DNA of 58,170 bases from Actinomadura sp. 6K520 (GTDB lineage Bacteria; Actinomycetota; Actinomycetes; Streptosporangiales; Streptosporangiaceae), in the NCBI RefSeq assembly GCF_004349245.1, contig NZ_SMLC01000032.1:1-58170 (forward strand), given 5' to 3'. How positions within the stretch are numbered: position 1 is the stretch's first letter; each line of letters begins with the position of its first letter. The notes under the pieces were generated by a model. It did no database searches. It saw only the letters and a program-made list of their open reading frames with translations, and was not told where the DNA came from. A program made the position numbers and the translations under genes. Shown one piece after another: positions 8,330 through 16,268 of this stretch.

Positions 8330-8348
8330 TGGAATCTGATTCTAGAAT
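8330..8348. promoter_or_regulatory. Operator-like palindrome overlapping a -10 element
   Basis: GAATC-T-GATTC (8332-8342) is a perfect inverted repeat, extended to TGGAATC/GATTCTA with one mismatch. A second overlapping palindrome ATTCTAGAAT spans 8339-8348. TAGAAT at 8343-8348 fits the actinobacterial -10 pattern TANNNT, 7 nt before the ATG at 8356. The layout suggests a TetR-type fatty-acid regulator site covering the promoter. Confidence 0.55.
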
Positions 8349-8355
8349 GGGTGCC

Positions 8356-9483
8356 ATGGAGTCTCAGGATTTCGCCGACGTGCTCAAGGCCGTCCGCAGC
8401 TTCGTCCGCGACCAGGTGATCCCCCGCGAGGAGGAGATCGAGGAGACCGACGCGATCCCGGAGCCGCTGCGGCAGACGTCCCGGGACATGGGCCTGTTCG
8501 GGTACGCGCTGCCCGAGCAGTACGGCGGTCTCGGGCTCACGGTGAGCGAGGAGGTGCGGCTGGTCTTCGAGATCGGCTACGCCAGCCCCGCGTTCCGCTC
8601 GATGTTCGGCACCAGCAACGGCATCGCCGGGCAGGTCCTCGTCAACGCCGGGACGGACGAGCAGCGGGACACCTGGCTGCCGAAACTCGCGTCCGGGGAG
8701 GTCGTCGGGGCGTTCGCGCTCACCGAGGCCGAAGCCGGCTCCGACCCCAGCACCCTCACCACGACCGCGGCCCGCGACGGCGGCGACTACGTCATCGACG
8801 GCGCGAAGCGCTTCATCACCAACGCGCCCGAGGCCGACGTCTTCATGGTCTTCGCCAGGACGGGCGGCACCGGCTCCCGGGGCATCTCGACGTTCCTCGT
8901 CGAGAAGGGCGCGGACGGCCTGACGATCGGACCGCCCGACGAGAAGATGGGCCAGCGCGGCGCCCACACCGCCGAGGTCTTCTTCGACGGCGTCCGCGTC
9001 CCCGCCCGCAACATGGTCGGGACGGAGGGAACCGGTTTCCGCACCGCCATGGCATCCCTCGCCCACGGCCGGATCAGCATCTCCGCCGTCTGCGTGGGTC
9101 TCGCCCAGAGAATCCTGGACGAGACGGTCGCGTACGCCAAGGAACGCAGCCAGGGCGGTAAGACGATCGGCGAGTACCAGCTCGTGCAAGGGCTCATCGC
9201 CGACTCCCAGGCCGAGCTGTACGCGGGACGCTCGATGGTCCTGGAGGCGGCCAGGGCCTACGACGCGGGTGAGGACACCAAGCTCGGGCCGTCCTGCACC
9301 AAGTACTTCTGCTCGGAGATGGTCGGCCGCGTCGCCGACCGCGCCGTGCAGGTGTTCGGCGGCATGGGCTACATGCGCGGCGTGAGCGTCGAGCGCTTCT
9401 ACCGGGACGCCAGGCTGTTCCGCATCTACGAGGGGACGAGCCAGATCCAGCAGCTCGTCATCGCCCGCAGTCTGCTGCGCTGA
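8356..9483 (+). CDS. Acyl-CoA dehydrogenase
   Basis: 375-residue flavoprotein that oxidises an acyl-CoA to the trans-2-enoyl-CoA, passing electrons to ETF. The whole family fold is present: N-terminal helical domain, the FAD-binding beta domain ('AFALTEAEAGSDPS', 'VIDGAKRFITNA') and the C-terminal helical domain with 'QVFGGMGYMRGVSVERFYRDAR'. The catalytic base is the Glu of 'IYEGTSQIQ', as in short- and medium-chain enzymes. The ATG at 8356 lies 7 nt after a TANNNT element, suggesting a leaderless transcript; an ATG 9 nt upstream sits inside that element. Chain-length preference is not readable. Confidence 0.92.
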   Translation: MESQDFADVLKAVRSFVRDQVIPREEEIEETDAIPEPLRQTSRDMGLFGYALPEQYGGLGLTVSEEVRLVFEIGYASPAFRSMFGTSNGIAGQVLVNAGTDEQRDTWLPKLASGEVVGAFALTEAEAGSDPSTLTTTAARDGGDYVIDGAKRFITNAPEADVFMVFARTGGTGSRGISTFLVEKGADGLTIGPPDEKMGQRGAHTAEVFFDGVRVPARNMVGTEGTGFRTAMASLAHGRISISAVCVGLAQRILDETVAYAKERSQGGKTIGEYQLVQGLIADSQAELYAGRSMVLEAARAYDAGEDTKLGPSCTKYFCSEMVGRVADRAVQVFGGMGYMRGVSVERFYRDARLFRIYEGTSQIQQLVIARSLLR

Positions 9484-9497
9484 CCAGCGAGGACGCC

Positions 9498-9533
9498 GTC
9501 CGCCCGGACCCGTGCGCCGCGCACCGGGCGGAC
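9498..9533 (+). terminator. Hairpin after acyl-CoA dehydrogenase
   Basis: GTCCGCCCGG (9498-9507) pairs perfectly with CCGGGCGGAC (9524-9533). There is no U-tract, as is common in actinomycete terminators. Confidence 0.6.
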
Positions 9534-9579
9534 GCCCTCGCCGGCCTCTACGGGCGGGGCTACGGGCGGGGGTAACGAG

Positions 9580-9609
9580 TTCGCGCGCGGTCCCGTCTCC
9601 GTGTATGGT
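9580..9609 (+). promoter_or_regulatory. Possible tRNA-Thr promoter
   Basis: TTCGCG (9580-9585), an 18-nt spacer and TATGGT (9604-9609). The -10 is good, the -35 weak. Transcription would start about 15 nt before the tRNA. Confidence 0.4.
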
Positions 9610-9630
9610 TTCACTGCGCGAACGACGCAG

Positions 9631-9703
9631 GCCCCTTTAGCTCAGTCGGCAGAGCGTCTCCATGGTAAGGAGAAGGTCTACGGTTCGATTCCGTAAAGGG
9701 GCT
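9631..9703 (+). tRNA. tRNA-Thr (GGT)
   Basis: 73-nt cloverleaf. Acceptor GCCCCTT/AAGGGGC, D-arm GCTCAGTCGGCAGAGC, anticodon loop ATGGTAA between TCTCC and GGAGA giving anticodon GGT, T-arm TACGG-TTCGATT-CCGTA, discriminator T. CCA is not encoded. Confidence 0.95.
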
Positions 9704-9990
9704 CACCAGTTCAGAACCACCAGCTCAGAGGCCGTCCCGGTGCAGGGGCGGCCTTCGGCGTATCCGGGCCGGGTGTCCCGCGGATACCTGATTCGCTCCG
9801 TACAGGGGGCTGTGGTAGCGTCCCACCGGTTCCGGCAGGACGTTTCGCAGGTCATCGGCGCGCCCGGTATCCTGGAGGCGGTCCGGCGGAGCCCGCGGAA
9901 CCGATGCCCCGATCATGATCCGGGTTTTCGCGTTTCCGGGGCGCGGTGCGCATCCGGTATCCTTGCATTCCGGTCCACACCGACCATCAC

Positions 9991-10064
9991 GGCGGGGTAG
10001 CTCAGTCAGGCAGAGCAAGCGGCTCATAATCGCTGTGTCGCCGGTTCAAGTCCGGCCCTCGCTA
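9991..10064 (+). tRNA. tRNA-Met (CAT), elongator type
   Basis: 74-nt cloverleaf with anticodon loop CTCATAA (CAT) and T-arm GCCGG-TTCAAGT-CCGGC. The acceptor stem contains G-T pairs, including at the terminal position. It closely resembles actinobacterial elongator tRNA-Met and lacks the three G-C anticodon-stem pairs of the initiator. Its place upstream of rpmG is the same in mycobacteria. Confidence 0.92.
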
Positions 10065-10181
10065 CTACCCATGTCTCTCATCCCCGGTCCCGGGGGTGAG
10101 CAGGCTGGGTGCGATCACCGGCCGCCCGCACGGGCGGCCGAGGTCCGAAGTCCCATTCCCCAGTAAGAAAGGCACTCCATC

Positions 10182-10346
10182 GTGGCTGCCACCGACGTCC
10201 GGCCGAAGATCACGCTGGCCTGCCAGGAGTGCAAGCACCGCAACTACATCACGCGGAAGAACCGGCGCAACGACCCGGACCGCCTGGAGATCAAGAAGTA
10301 CTGCCCCAACTGCCGGACCCACCGTCCGCACCGGGAGACCCGCTAA
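10182..10346 (+). CDS. rpmG: 50S ribosomal protein L33
   Basis: 54 residues, GTG start, with AAGAAAGG about 10 nt upstream. The sequence has the typical basic core '[21 protein letters not shown]' within normal family length. Two CxxC pairs ('CQEC' and 'CPNC') show that it is the zinc-binding (C+) form; bacteria that also carry a Cys-less paralogue swap the two under zinc limitation. It lies between tRNA-Met and the MaoC pair, as in Streptomyces and Mycobacterium. Confidence 0.97.
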   Translation: MAATDVRPKITLACQECKHRNYITRKNRRNDPDRLEIKKYCPNCRTHRPHRETR

Positions 10347-10511
10347 CCAGCGCCGTCCGGACGGGCGGAGTACCGCCCGCCGCGTTCTCGCGCGGAGCCG
10401 GGAACCATCGTCCGCACCGGGAGCCGCCGGTCGGTCGCGGCGCCGTGGCCCGGCAACGCACGGCCCGGCCGCGAAACGGTCGCTTCTTCGCATGCTTGCC
10501 CTGACGTGATC

Positions 10512-10549
10512 AGCCCGTCCTCGCGACACGACACCCGCGAGGGCGGGCT
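10512..10549 (+). terminator. Strong hairpin after rpmG
   Basis: A 14-bp stem with a single T-G wobble (10512-10525 against 10536-10549) and a 10-nt loop. It lacks a U-tract. It probably ends the rpmG transcript before the dehydratase genes. Confidence 0.65.
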
Positions 10550-10641
10550 GAACGCCGTTCTGTTACCGTCCGACCGAGACGGAAGCAGCGCGTGCCCAGG
10601 CGGGCACCAGGCACCTGTTCGACCTGGAGGGACGGGATTGC

Positions 10642-11079
10642 ATGGCACTCAACCGTGATTTCATCGGGCGGACCTTCCCGCCCACCGAGCCGTACGAGGT
10701 CAGCCGGGTGAAGATCCGCGAGTTCGCGGACGCGATCGGCGACCGCAACCCCGTGTACCGCGACCAGGAGGCGGCCAAGGCGGCCGGCCACCCCGACGTC
10801 ATCGCACCGCCGACCTTCCCCATCGTCGTGTCCCTCGGCAACGCCGCCCTCGCCGACCCCGACCTCAACCTGAACTACGCGATGGTCGTGCACGGCGAGC
10901 AGCGCTTCGAGTACACCCGACCGGTCCGCGCCGGCGACGTCGTGACCTGCACCTCGACCGTCACCGAGATCAAGTCGATCGGCAGCAACGAGAAGATGGT
11001 CATCGAGACCGACATCAAGACCGTCGAGGGCGAGCTGATCTGCAAGACCTACAACACGATCGTGGAGCGGGGGGCCTGA
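10642..11079 (+). CDS. MaoC-like dehydratase, N-terminal type (HadA-like)
   Basis: 145-residue hot-dog fold protein of the FAS1-like/MaoC N-terminal dehydratase family ('RVKIREFADAIGDRNPVYRD', 'VIAPPTFPIV'). In mycobacteria the corresponding gene hadA encodes the substrate-binding, non-catalytic subunit of the FAS-II 3-hydroxyacyl-ACP dehydratase. The catalytic Asp-His signature of HadB is absent here too, which supports a heterodimer with the next gene. The ATG is preceded by GGAGGGACGGG. Its stop overlaps the next start by one nucleotide (TGATG). A role in FAS-II or related acyl metabolism is inferred. Confidence 0.88.
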   Translation: MALNRDFIGRTFPPTEPYEVSRVKIREFADAIGDRNPVYRDQEAAKAAGHPDVIAPPTFPIVVSLGNAALADPDLNLNYAMVVHGEQRFEYTRPVRAGDVVTCTSTVTEIKSIGSNEKMVIETDIKTVEGELICKTYNTIVERGA

Positions 11080-11504
11080 TGACCGCGAAGGTGAACTACG
11101 CCGACGTCGAGGTCGGCACCGAGATCCCCGCGCAGACGTACGCCGTCGACCGCGCCAACCTCGTCATGTACGCGGGCGCGTCCGGCGACTTCAACCCCAT
11201 CCACTGGCGCGAGTCCACCGCCAAGGCCGTGGGCCTGCCCGACGTCATCGCGCACGGCATGTACACGATGGCGCAGGGCGGCCGGTTCGTCACCGACTGG
11301 GCCGGCGACCCGGGTGCCGTCGTCGACTACGGGGTACGGTTCTCCTCACCGGTCGTCGTCCCCGACGAGGGCGGCGCGACCCTGGAGATCAGCGGCCAGG
11401 TGGAGGAGAAGCTCGACGACAACAAGGTCGTCGTGGCGCTCACCGCCAAGTCGAACGACCAGAAGGTCCTCACGCGCGCGAAGGCGGTCGTCAGGCTCGC
11501 CTGA
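11079..11504 (+). CDS. MaoC dehydratase (HadB-like catalytic subunit)
   Basis: 141-residue hot-dog protein with the hydratase signature 'YAGASGDFNPIHW', which contains the catalytic Asp and His, followed by 'VIAHGMYTMA'. In mycobacteria HadB pairs with HadA or HadC to dehydrate 3-hydroxyacyl-ACP. No third gene equivalent to hadC follows here; murB comes next. Start and stop positions show translational coupling to the HadA-like gene. Confidence 0.9.
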   Translation: MTAKVNYADVEVGTEIPAQTYAVDRANLVMYAGASGDFNPIHWRESTAKAVGLPDVIAHGMYTMAQGGRFVTDWAGDPGAVVDYGVRFSSPVVVPDEGGATLEISGQVEEKLDDNKVVVALTAKSNDQKVLTRAKAVVRLA

Positions 11505-11644
11505 ACCGCACCGTGGCGACGCACCGGCCGGGACGCCCGGCCGGTGCCGGGCGGCCGCCGGACGCGGCCGCGCGGAAACGGCCCGCGGACGGCGCGGACG
11601 GGACGCGGCGGGTGACCGGGCACGTACGGGAGGGGAACACGAAC

Positions 11645-12712
11645 GTGGCGGTGTTCGCTGAAGAGGTGAACCTGGCCGGATACACCACGCTGCGGCTCGG
11701 CGGCCCCGCCCGCCGCTTCGTCGAGGCGACGACCGAGGCGGAACTCGTGTCCGCGATCCGCAAGGCCGACGACACGGGCGAACCCGTGCTCGTGCTCGGC
11801 GGCGGCAGCAACGTGGTGGTGTCCGACGACGGGTTCCCCGGCACCGTCGTCCACGTCGGCACGCGCGGCACCGAACGCGTCGCCGCCGAAGGCGACACCG
11901 TCCACGTCCGGGTCCAGGCCGGCGAGGACTGGGACCCGTTCGTCGCGCGCTGCGTCGCCGACGGGCTCGCCGGAGTCGAGTGCCTGTCCGGCATCCCCGG
12001 CCGCGTCGGCGCGACCCCGATCCAGAACGTCGGCGCCTACGGCCAGGACGTCAGCGAGACGATCGTCGAGGTCCGCGCCTACGACCGGGAGGCCCGCACC
12101 GTCGTCGCCCTCGACCGCGACGCCTGCCGGTTCACCTACCGGCACAGCGCCTTCAAAGGCCACGACCGGTTCGTCGTCCTGGACGTGACGTACGCGCTCC
12201 ACGAGGCCGAAGAGTCGCGGCCCATCGCCTACACCGAACTCGCGAAGCAGCTCGGCGTCCGGCCCGGGGACAGGGTGACGCTGAAGGAGGCGCGCGACGC
12301 CGTCCTCGAACTGCGGCGCGGCAAGGGCATGGTCCTGGACCCGGCCGACCCCGACAGCCGCAGCGCCGGGTCGTTCTTCACCAACCCGATCCTGGAACCC
12401 GGCCAGCTCGCCGAACTGGAGCGCCGCGTGGCCGACCGCCTCGGCCCGGACGCGACGTTCCCGCGCTACCCGGAGACCGGCGGACGGGTCAAGACGTCCG
12501 CCGCCTGGCTGATCGACCGCGCCGGCTTCGGCAGGGGCCACACCGTCGGCCCGGCGCGCATCTCCACCAAGCACACCCTCGCCCTGACCAACCCGGGCGG
12601 CGCCAGCACCGCCGACCTCCTGGCGCTCGCCCGCGAGGTGCGGCGCGGCGTCCGCGAGGCGTTCGGCGTCGAGCTGGTCAACGAGCCGGTCCTGGTCGGT
12701 GTGACCCTCTGA
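11645..12712 (+). CDS. murB: UDP-N-acetylmuramate dehydrogenase
   Basis: 355-residue cytosolic flavoenzyme that reduces UDP-GlcNAc-enolpyruvate to UDP-MurNAc in peptidoglycan precursor synthesis. FAD-binding 'VLGGGSNVVVSDDG' is at about 40-53. 'GIPGRVGATPIQNVGAYGQ' and the active-site serine in 'AGSFFTNP' follow. The C-terminal catalytic Glu is in 'VNEPVLVG'. The GTG at 11645 has GGGAGGGG about 9 nt upstream; the longer frame to 11513 adds a low-complexity Arg/Pro tail not seen in the family. The position matches Streptomyces synteny. Confidence 0.95.
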   Translation: MAVFAEEVNLAGYTTLRLGGPARRFVEATTEAELVSAIRKADDTGEPVLVLGGGSNVVVSDDGFPGTVVHVGTRGTERVAAEGDTVHVRVQAGEDWDPFVARCVADGLAGVECLSGIPGRVGATPIQNVGAYGQDVSETIVEVRAYDREARTVVALDRDACRFTYRHSAFKGHDRFVVLDVTYALHEAEESRPIAYTELAKQLGVRPGDRVTLKEARDAVLELRRGKGMVLDPADPDSRSAGSFFTNPILEPGQLAELERRVADRLGPDATFPRYPETGGRVKTSAAWLIDRAGFGRGHTVGPARISTKHTLALTNPGGASTADLLALAREVRRGVREAFGVELVNEPVLVGVTL

Positions 12713-12735
12713 CCCGCGGGTTGGTAGGCTCGCGG

Positions 12736-12863
12736 GCGTCGAGGGGGAGTAGTCCCAATCGCGTGGTCGACACACTGGCGCCGCCGACGGCGCCCGGTCA
12801 CGCGGGCCTCCGAACGCACGGGCCGCGTCCAGACGGGCCCGCGAGGCGGACGAGACCCTCGGC
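12736..12863 (+). ncRNA. yybP-ykoY family manganese riboswitch
   Basis: Contains the family core GGGGAGTAG (12744-12752), TGGTCGACACACTGG, an internal GGCGCC hairpin, and GAGACC at the 3' side. Stem P1 can form from GTCGAGGG (12738-12745) and CCCTCGGC (12856-12863). It lies directly upstream of a GDT1/TMEM165 gene, a classic target. Assignment is by motif and context; covariance scoring was not possible. Confidence 0.82.
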
Positions 12864-12886
12864 CCGGCAGTCATGCCGGGCCGAGG
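12857..12886 (+). terminator. Expression-platform hairpin competing with riboswitch P1
   Basis: A perfect 12-bp stem with a 6-nt loop (12857-12868 against 12875-12886). Its 5' strand is the same sequence as the 3' strand of P1, so the two helices exclude each other. Manganese binding would stabilise P1 and relieve the block. No U-tract follows. Confidence 0.6.
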
Positions 12887-12938
12887 TCGCGCGCCCGAAC
12901 CCCCGCCCTCGCCCGGCATCCGAGCGAGAGGGAACCCG

Positions 12939-13520
12939 GTGTCCGCCTTCCTCATCAGCCTGGTCGTGATCTTCGTCGCCGAGCTGGGCGACAAGAGCCA
13001 GCTCATGGCGATGACCTTCGCCACCCGCTTCCGCGCGCTGCACGTGCTCATCGGCATCACCGCCGCGACCGCGGTCGTCCACCTGGCGAGCGTCGCCGTC
13101 GGCGCGGCGCTCGGCGCCGCGCTCCCGACCGGCCCGATCTCCGTCCTCGCCGGCCTGGCGTTCCTCGGCTTCGCGCTGTGGACGCTCCGCGGCGACGAAC
13201 TCGACGACGACGAACGCGACCGGGCACGGCGCGCCACCGGCTCGGCGATCCTGGCGGTCGGCGGAGCGTTCTTCCTGGCCGAGCTGGGCGACAAGACCAT
13301 GCTCGCCACCATCACCCTCGCCGCCGACCACGGCGGCCTCGTGGCACTGACCGGCGTGTGGGCCGGGTCGACGCTCGGCATGGTCGCCGCGGACGCGCTG
13401 GCTATCGTGGTCGGCCAGATCCTCGGCAGGAGGCTCCCCGAACGGGTCATCAAGTACGGCGCCGCCGCCGGCTTCGCGGCGTTCGGCGTCCTGCTGCTCG
13501 CCGAAGGGATCAGGGCCTGA
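12939..13520 (+). CDS. GDT1/TMEM165 (UPF0016) family manganese exporter
   Basis: 193-residue integral membrane protein with about six hydrophobic segments. The two family signatures 'AELGDKSQLM' (about 14-23) and 'AELGDKTML' (about 118-126) mark the two-fold repeat whose acidic residues bind divalent cation. Bacterial members (MneA, GDT1-like) export Mn2+, and the riboswitch upstream supports that over calcium. The GTG at 12939 has AGAGGGAA upstream and starts at the first membrane helix; a longer frame runs into the riboswitch hairpin. Confidence 0.9.
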   Translation: MSAFLISLVVIFVAELGDKSQLMAMTFATRFRALHVLIGITAATAVVHLASVAVGAALGAALPTGPISVLAGLAFLGFALWTLRGDELDDDERDRARRATGSAILAVGGAFFLAELGDKTMLATITLAADHGGLVALTGVWAGSTLGMVAADALAIVVGQILGRRLPERVIKYGAAAGFAAFGVLLLAEGIRA

Positions 13521-13538
13521 ACCGCATCCCGGCCCGCC

Positions 13539-13559
13539 CGGCGGCTGAAACGGCCGCCG
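13539..13559 (+). terminator. Small hairpin after the GDT1 gene
   Basis: CGGCGGC and GCCGCCG around a 7-nt loop. Modest strength and no U-tract. Confidence 0.35.
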
Positions 13560-13633
13560 AGCGGGAACCATGGAGGCAGGGCCCTTGAGGACCGCGGGGC
13601 CGGCCGCGGCGGGGCCCGGACGGGAGTACGACC

Positions 13634-14341
13634 GTGGCCCTACCCGCACCCGCCCCCCGGCAGGCGCTCGGCATGCGCCTCCAGCTGAGCGACGAGGCCG
13701 CCGCCCGCATCCGCGAGCTGATCATGGAGGGCCGGGTCCGGCCCGGCGAGCACCTGCGGCTGGAACGGCTCGCCATGGAGTTCGGCATCAGCGTCACCCC
13801 GGTCAGGGAGGCGCTGAAGTCGCTGCGCAGCGAGGGTTTCGTCGTCCTGGAGCCGAGACGCGGGTTCGTCGTCGCGCCGCTGTCGAAACGGGACGTCCAG
13901 GACCTGTTCTGGGTGCAGGCGGGCATCGCCGCCGAGCTGGCCGCCCGCGCCACCCCGCGGATCGGCCCGAAGAACCTGCGCGACCTGGAGACGCTCCACC
14001 GCGAACTGGAACATGCCTTCGCCGCCGGGAGACCCGACCTGATGGAGGAGCACAACCACCACTTCCACCGCGAGATCAACCTGGCCGCCGACTCCGCGAA
14101 GCTGGCCTGGTCGCTCGGGACGGCCGCCCGGTACGTCCCGCGCGGGCTGTACGGGAGGCTTCCCGGCTGGCCGGACCTCGCCAAGCGAGACCACGAGCAC
14201 ATCCTCGCCGCGCTGCGGAACGGACACGCCGCCGCGGCGGCCGAACGGATGCGCGACCACGTCGTACGGGCCGGTGAACTGCTGGTGACCCACCTCGAAC
14301 ACCGCGGCATGTGGCCCCCGGACGGCGAGGCCCGACATTAA
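13634..14341 (+). CDS. GntR family regulator (FadR/FCD subfamily)
   Basis: 235 residues. A winged helix near the N-terminus (about 20-85; 'IRELIMEGRVRPGEHLRLERLA', 'ISVTPVREALKSL') is followed by an all-helical FCD ligand domain. The His residues in 'HNHHFHREI' and 'DHEHI' could bind a metal, as in many FCD proteins. GTG start with GGGAG about 7 nt upstream. The effector is unknown. A TetR gene follows after 9 nt. Confidence 0.88.
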   Translation: MALPAPAPRQALGMRLQLSDEAAARIRELIMEGRVRPGEHLRLERLAMEFGISVTPVREALKSLRSEGFVVLEPRRGFVVAPLSKRDVQDLFWVQAGIAAELAARATPRIGPKNLRDLETLHRELEHAFAAGRPDLMEEHNHHFHREINLAADSAKLAWSLGTAARYVPRGLYGRLPGWPDLAKRDHEHILAALRNGHAAAAAERMRDHVVRAGELLVTHLEHRGMWPPDGEARH

Positions 14342-14344
14342 CGT
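14339..14344 (+). promoter_or_regulatory. -10 element for a leaderless TetR transcript
   Basis: TAACGT fits TANNNT and lies 6 nt before the ATG at 14351, with no Shine-Dalgarno sequence. It overlaps the TAA stop of the GntR gene. Confidence 0.4.
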
Positions 14345-14350
14345 GGTTCC

Positions 14351-14944
14351 ATGAGCCCGCGGATGAGCCTGGGCGCGCGCCGGGAGCTGGCGGTCCGGGC
14401 GGCGATGGCCGAGTTCGCCTACGGCGGCTACGACGGCACGTCCACGTGGACGATCGCGGAGCGCGTCGGCGTCTCCCAGCCCTACCTGTTCCGGCTCTTC
14501 CCGACCAAGCACGCCCTCTTCCTCGCCGCCGCCGAACGCTGCTTCGACGAGATCGAGGACGTCCTGCGGCGGGCCGCCGGCGGCCGGCACGGCGAGGACG
14601 CGGTCGCCGCGATGGCGGAGGCGTACGGACGGCTCCCGCTGGACGACCCCGACCTGCTCCGGATGCAGCTCAAGGTGCACGCGGTCGCCGTCCGGGACGA
14701 GGAGTTCGGCAGGCTCGGCCACATCCGCTGGGCCCGGCTGTGGCGGGTGGTGGGCGACCTCTCCGGCGCGGACCCGGCCGAGATCGCCCGGTTCCTGGCG
14801 GCCGGCCTGCTGGTGAACGTCGCCGCCGCGTTCGACGTCCCGCACGGCACCGGCCAGGACCTCGCCCGCTCGACGGCGGACTGGGCGGAACGCCTCCGCG
14901 GCGTCGAAACGCTCGCGGACCACCCCGGGGAACGGGGCCGCTGA
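14351..14944 (+). CDS. TetR family regulator
   Basis: 197 residues. The N-terminal helix-turn-helix (about 10-60) reads 'AMAEFAYGGYDGTSTWTIAERVGVSQPYLFRLFPTK', typical of TetR. The C-terminal helical domain is the ligand and dimer region and is too variable to predict a ligand. No ribosome site is seen before the ATG. It converges with the deaminase gene, 25 nt away. Confidence 0.88.
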   Translation: MSPRMSLGARRELAVRAAMAEFAYGGYDGTSTWTIAERVGVSQPYLFRLFPTKHALFLAAAERCFDEIEDVLRRAAGGRHGEDAVAAMAEAYGRLPLDDPDLLRMQLKVHAVAVRDEEFGRLGHIRWARLWRVVGDLSGADPAEIARFLAAGLLVNVAAAFDVPHGTGQDLARSTADWAERLRGVETLADHPGERGR

Positions 14945-14969
14945 CCCCGTGCGCCCCCGGCCGGCGGGT

Positions 14970-16034
14970 TCAGCCCGCCAGCCAGGCGTCGACGCCCGCG
15001 AGCAGCCGCCCCCGCACGTCGTCGGGCGCCGCCGAGGCCCTGATCGACTGCCGCGCCAGGTCGGCCAGCTCGGCGTCGGAGAAGCCGTGGTCGGCGCGGG
15101 CGAGCTCGTACTGGACGGCCAGCCGCGAACCGAACAGCAGCGGGTCGTCCGCGCCCAGCGCGATGGACGCGCCCGCCTCGTACAGCCGCCGCACCGGCAC
15201 GTCCGACGCCGTCGCCGCCACCCCGAGCCCCACGTTCGACGCAGGGCACACCTCCAGCGTCACACCGCGCTCGATGATCCGCGCCAGCAGCCGCGGCTCC
15301 TCCACGGCGCGCACGCCGTGCCCGATCCGGTCGGCGTCCAGCATCTCCAGGCACTCCCGGATGCTCGCCGCGCCGAGCAGCTCACCGCCGTGCGGGGTGG
15401 ACAGCAGCCCGCCGCGCTTGGCGATCCGGAACGCGCCCTCGAAGTCGTAGGCCCGGCCCCGCCGCTCGTCGTTGGACAGCCCGAACCCGACGACGCCCCT
15501 GCCGGCGTACTGGACGGCCAGCCGGGCGAGCGTCTTGGCGTCCAGCGGGTGCCGGGTCCGGTTCGCGGCGATGACCACGCCGATGCCGACACCGGTGGCC
15601 GCGGACGCGTCCCGCGCCCCGTCCAGCACCAGCTCCACCGTCGGGGTCAGCCCGCCGAACTTCGCCGCGTACCCGCTCGGATCGACCTGGATCTCCAGCC
15701 AGCCCGACCCCTCCGCCGCCTCGTCCTCGGCCGTCTCCCGCAGCAGGCGGCGCATGTCGTCCGGTGTCTGGAGCACCGAGCGGGCGATGTCGTAGAGCCG
15801 CTGGAACCGGAACCATCCGCGTTCGTCCGTCGCCTGCAGCTTGGGCGGCCAGTCCTCCACGAGGGCGTCGGGCAGATGCACGCCGTGCACGTGGGCGAGC
15901 TCGACGAGCGTCGAATGCCGCATCGACCCGGTGAAGTGCAGGTGCAGGTGAGCCTTGGGGAGCAGTGCCACGTCATGACGGGCGGAACCCAGAACCTCCT
16001 GGGCGGGACGAGCTGACACGGTAGGGGCCTCCAT
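14970..16034 (-). CDS. Adenosine deaminase family protein
   Basis: 354-residue amidohydrolase. Metal ligands are in 'KAHLHLHFTGSM'. 'TPHGGELLG' provides the HxGE motif, 'RIGHGVR' the catalytic His, and 'LGADDPLLFGS' the DD pair of the family. These sites support a zinc-dependent deaminase, but 'HLHFTGS' and 'GADDP' differ from classical adenosine deaminases ('HxHLDGS', 'NTDDP'), so the substrate is uncertain. An upstream GTG at 16088 is possible, but it would place a perfect 12-bp palindrome inside the coding region. The gene sits here in Streptomyces too. Confidence 0.82.
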   Translation of the reverse strand: MEAPTVSARPAQEVLGSARHDVALLPKAHLHLHFTGSMRHSTLVELAHVHGVHLPDALVEDWPPKLQATDERGWFRFQRLYDIARSVLQTPDDMRRLLRETAEDEAAEGSGWLEIQVDPSGYAAKFGGLTPTVELVLDGARDASAATGVGIGVVIAANRTRHPLDAKTLARLAVQYAGRGVVGFGLSNDERRGRAYDFEGAFRIAKRGGLLSTPHGGELLGAASIRECLEMLDADRIGHGVRAVEEPRLLARIIERGVTLEVCPASNVGLGVAATASDVPVRRLYEAGASIALGADDPLLFGSRLAVQYELARADHGFSDAELADLARQSIRASAAPDDVRGRLLAGVDAWLAG

Positions 16035-16071
16035 GTGCCAATGCTGCCGGGTGATCGGCGCCGTTGAACCC

Positions 16072-16083
16072 CCTTCCGGAAGG
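16072..16083. promoter_or_regulatory. Palindrome upstream of the deaminase gene
   Basis: CCTTCCGGAAGG is a perfect 12-bp palindrome about 40 bp upstream of the chosen start. It may be an operator. Confidence 0.35.
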
Positions 16084-16268
16084 ATCACACCACCGGACTA
16101 CCTCGCATGACACGCGACGGCCATCCCTGCACATGGGCATCCAAAAAAACTTTGGAATCGCGTGCAACCCCGCCCGGACACCGTGCGTATACGAGGGGCG
16201 CCAGAGAGAGACGGCACCCCCCACGCGGAAAGCACGGGGCAGAGAGCACGGGCAGGAAGGGATACACG

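Noticed and set aside
7404..10572. Shared 13-mer CTGTTACCGTCCG at 7404-7416 and 10560-10572, both upstream of genes, as a common regulatory site
   Set aside because: Only two copies, no symmetry and no matching -35; chance in GC-rich sequence cannot be excluded.
10642..11504. Full hadABC mycolate dehydratase locus
   Set aside because: Only two MaoC genes are present; the next gene is murB, so a HadC equivalent is missing here.
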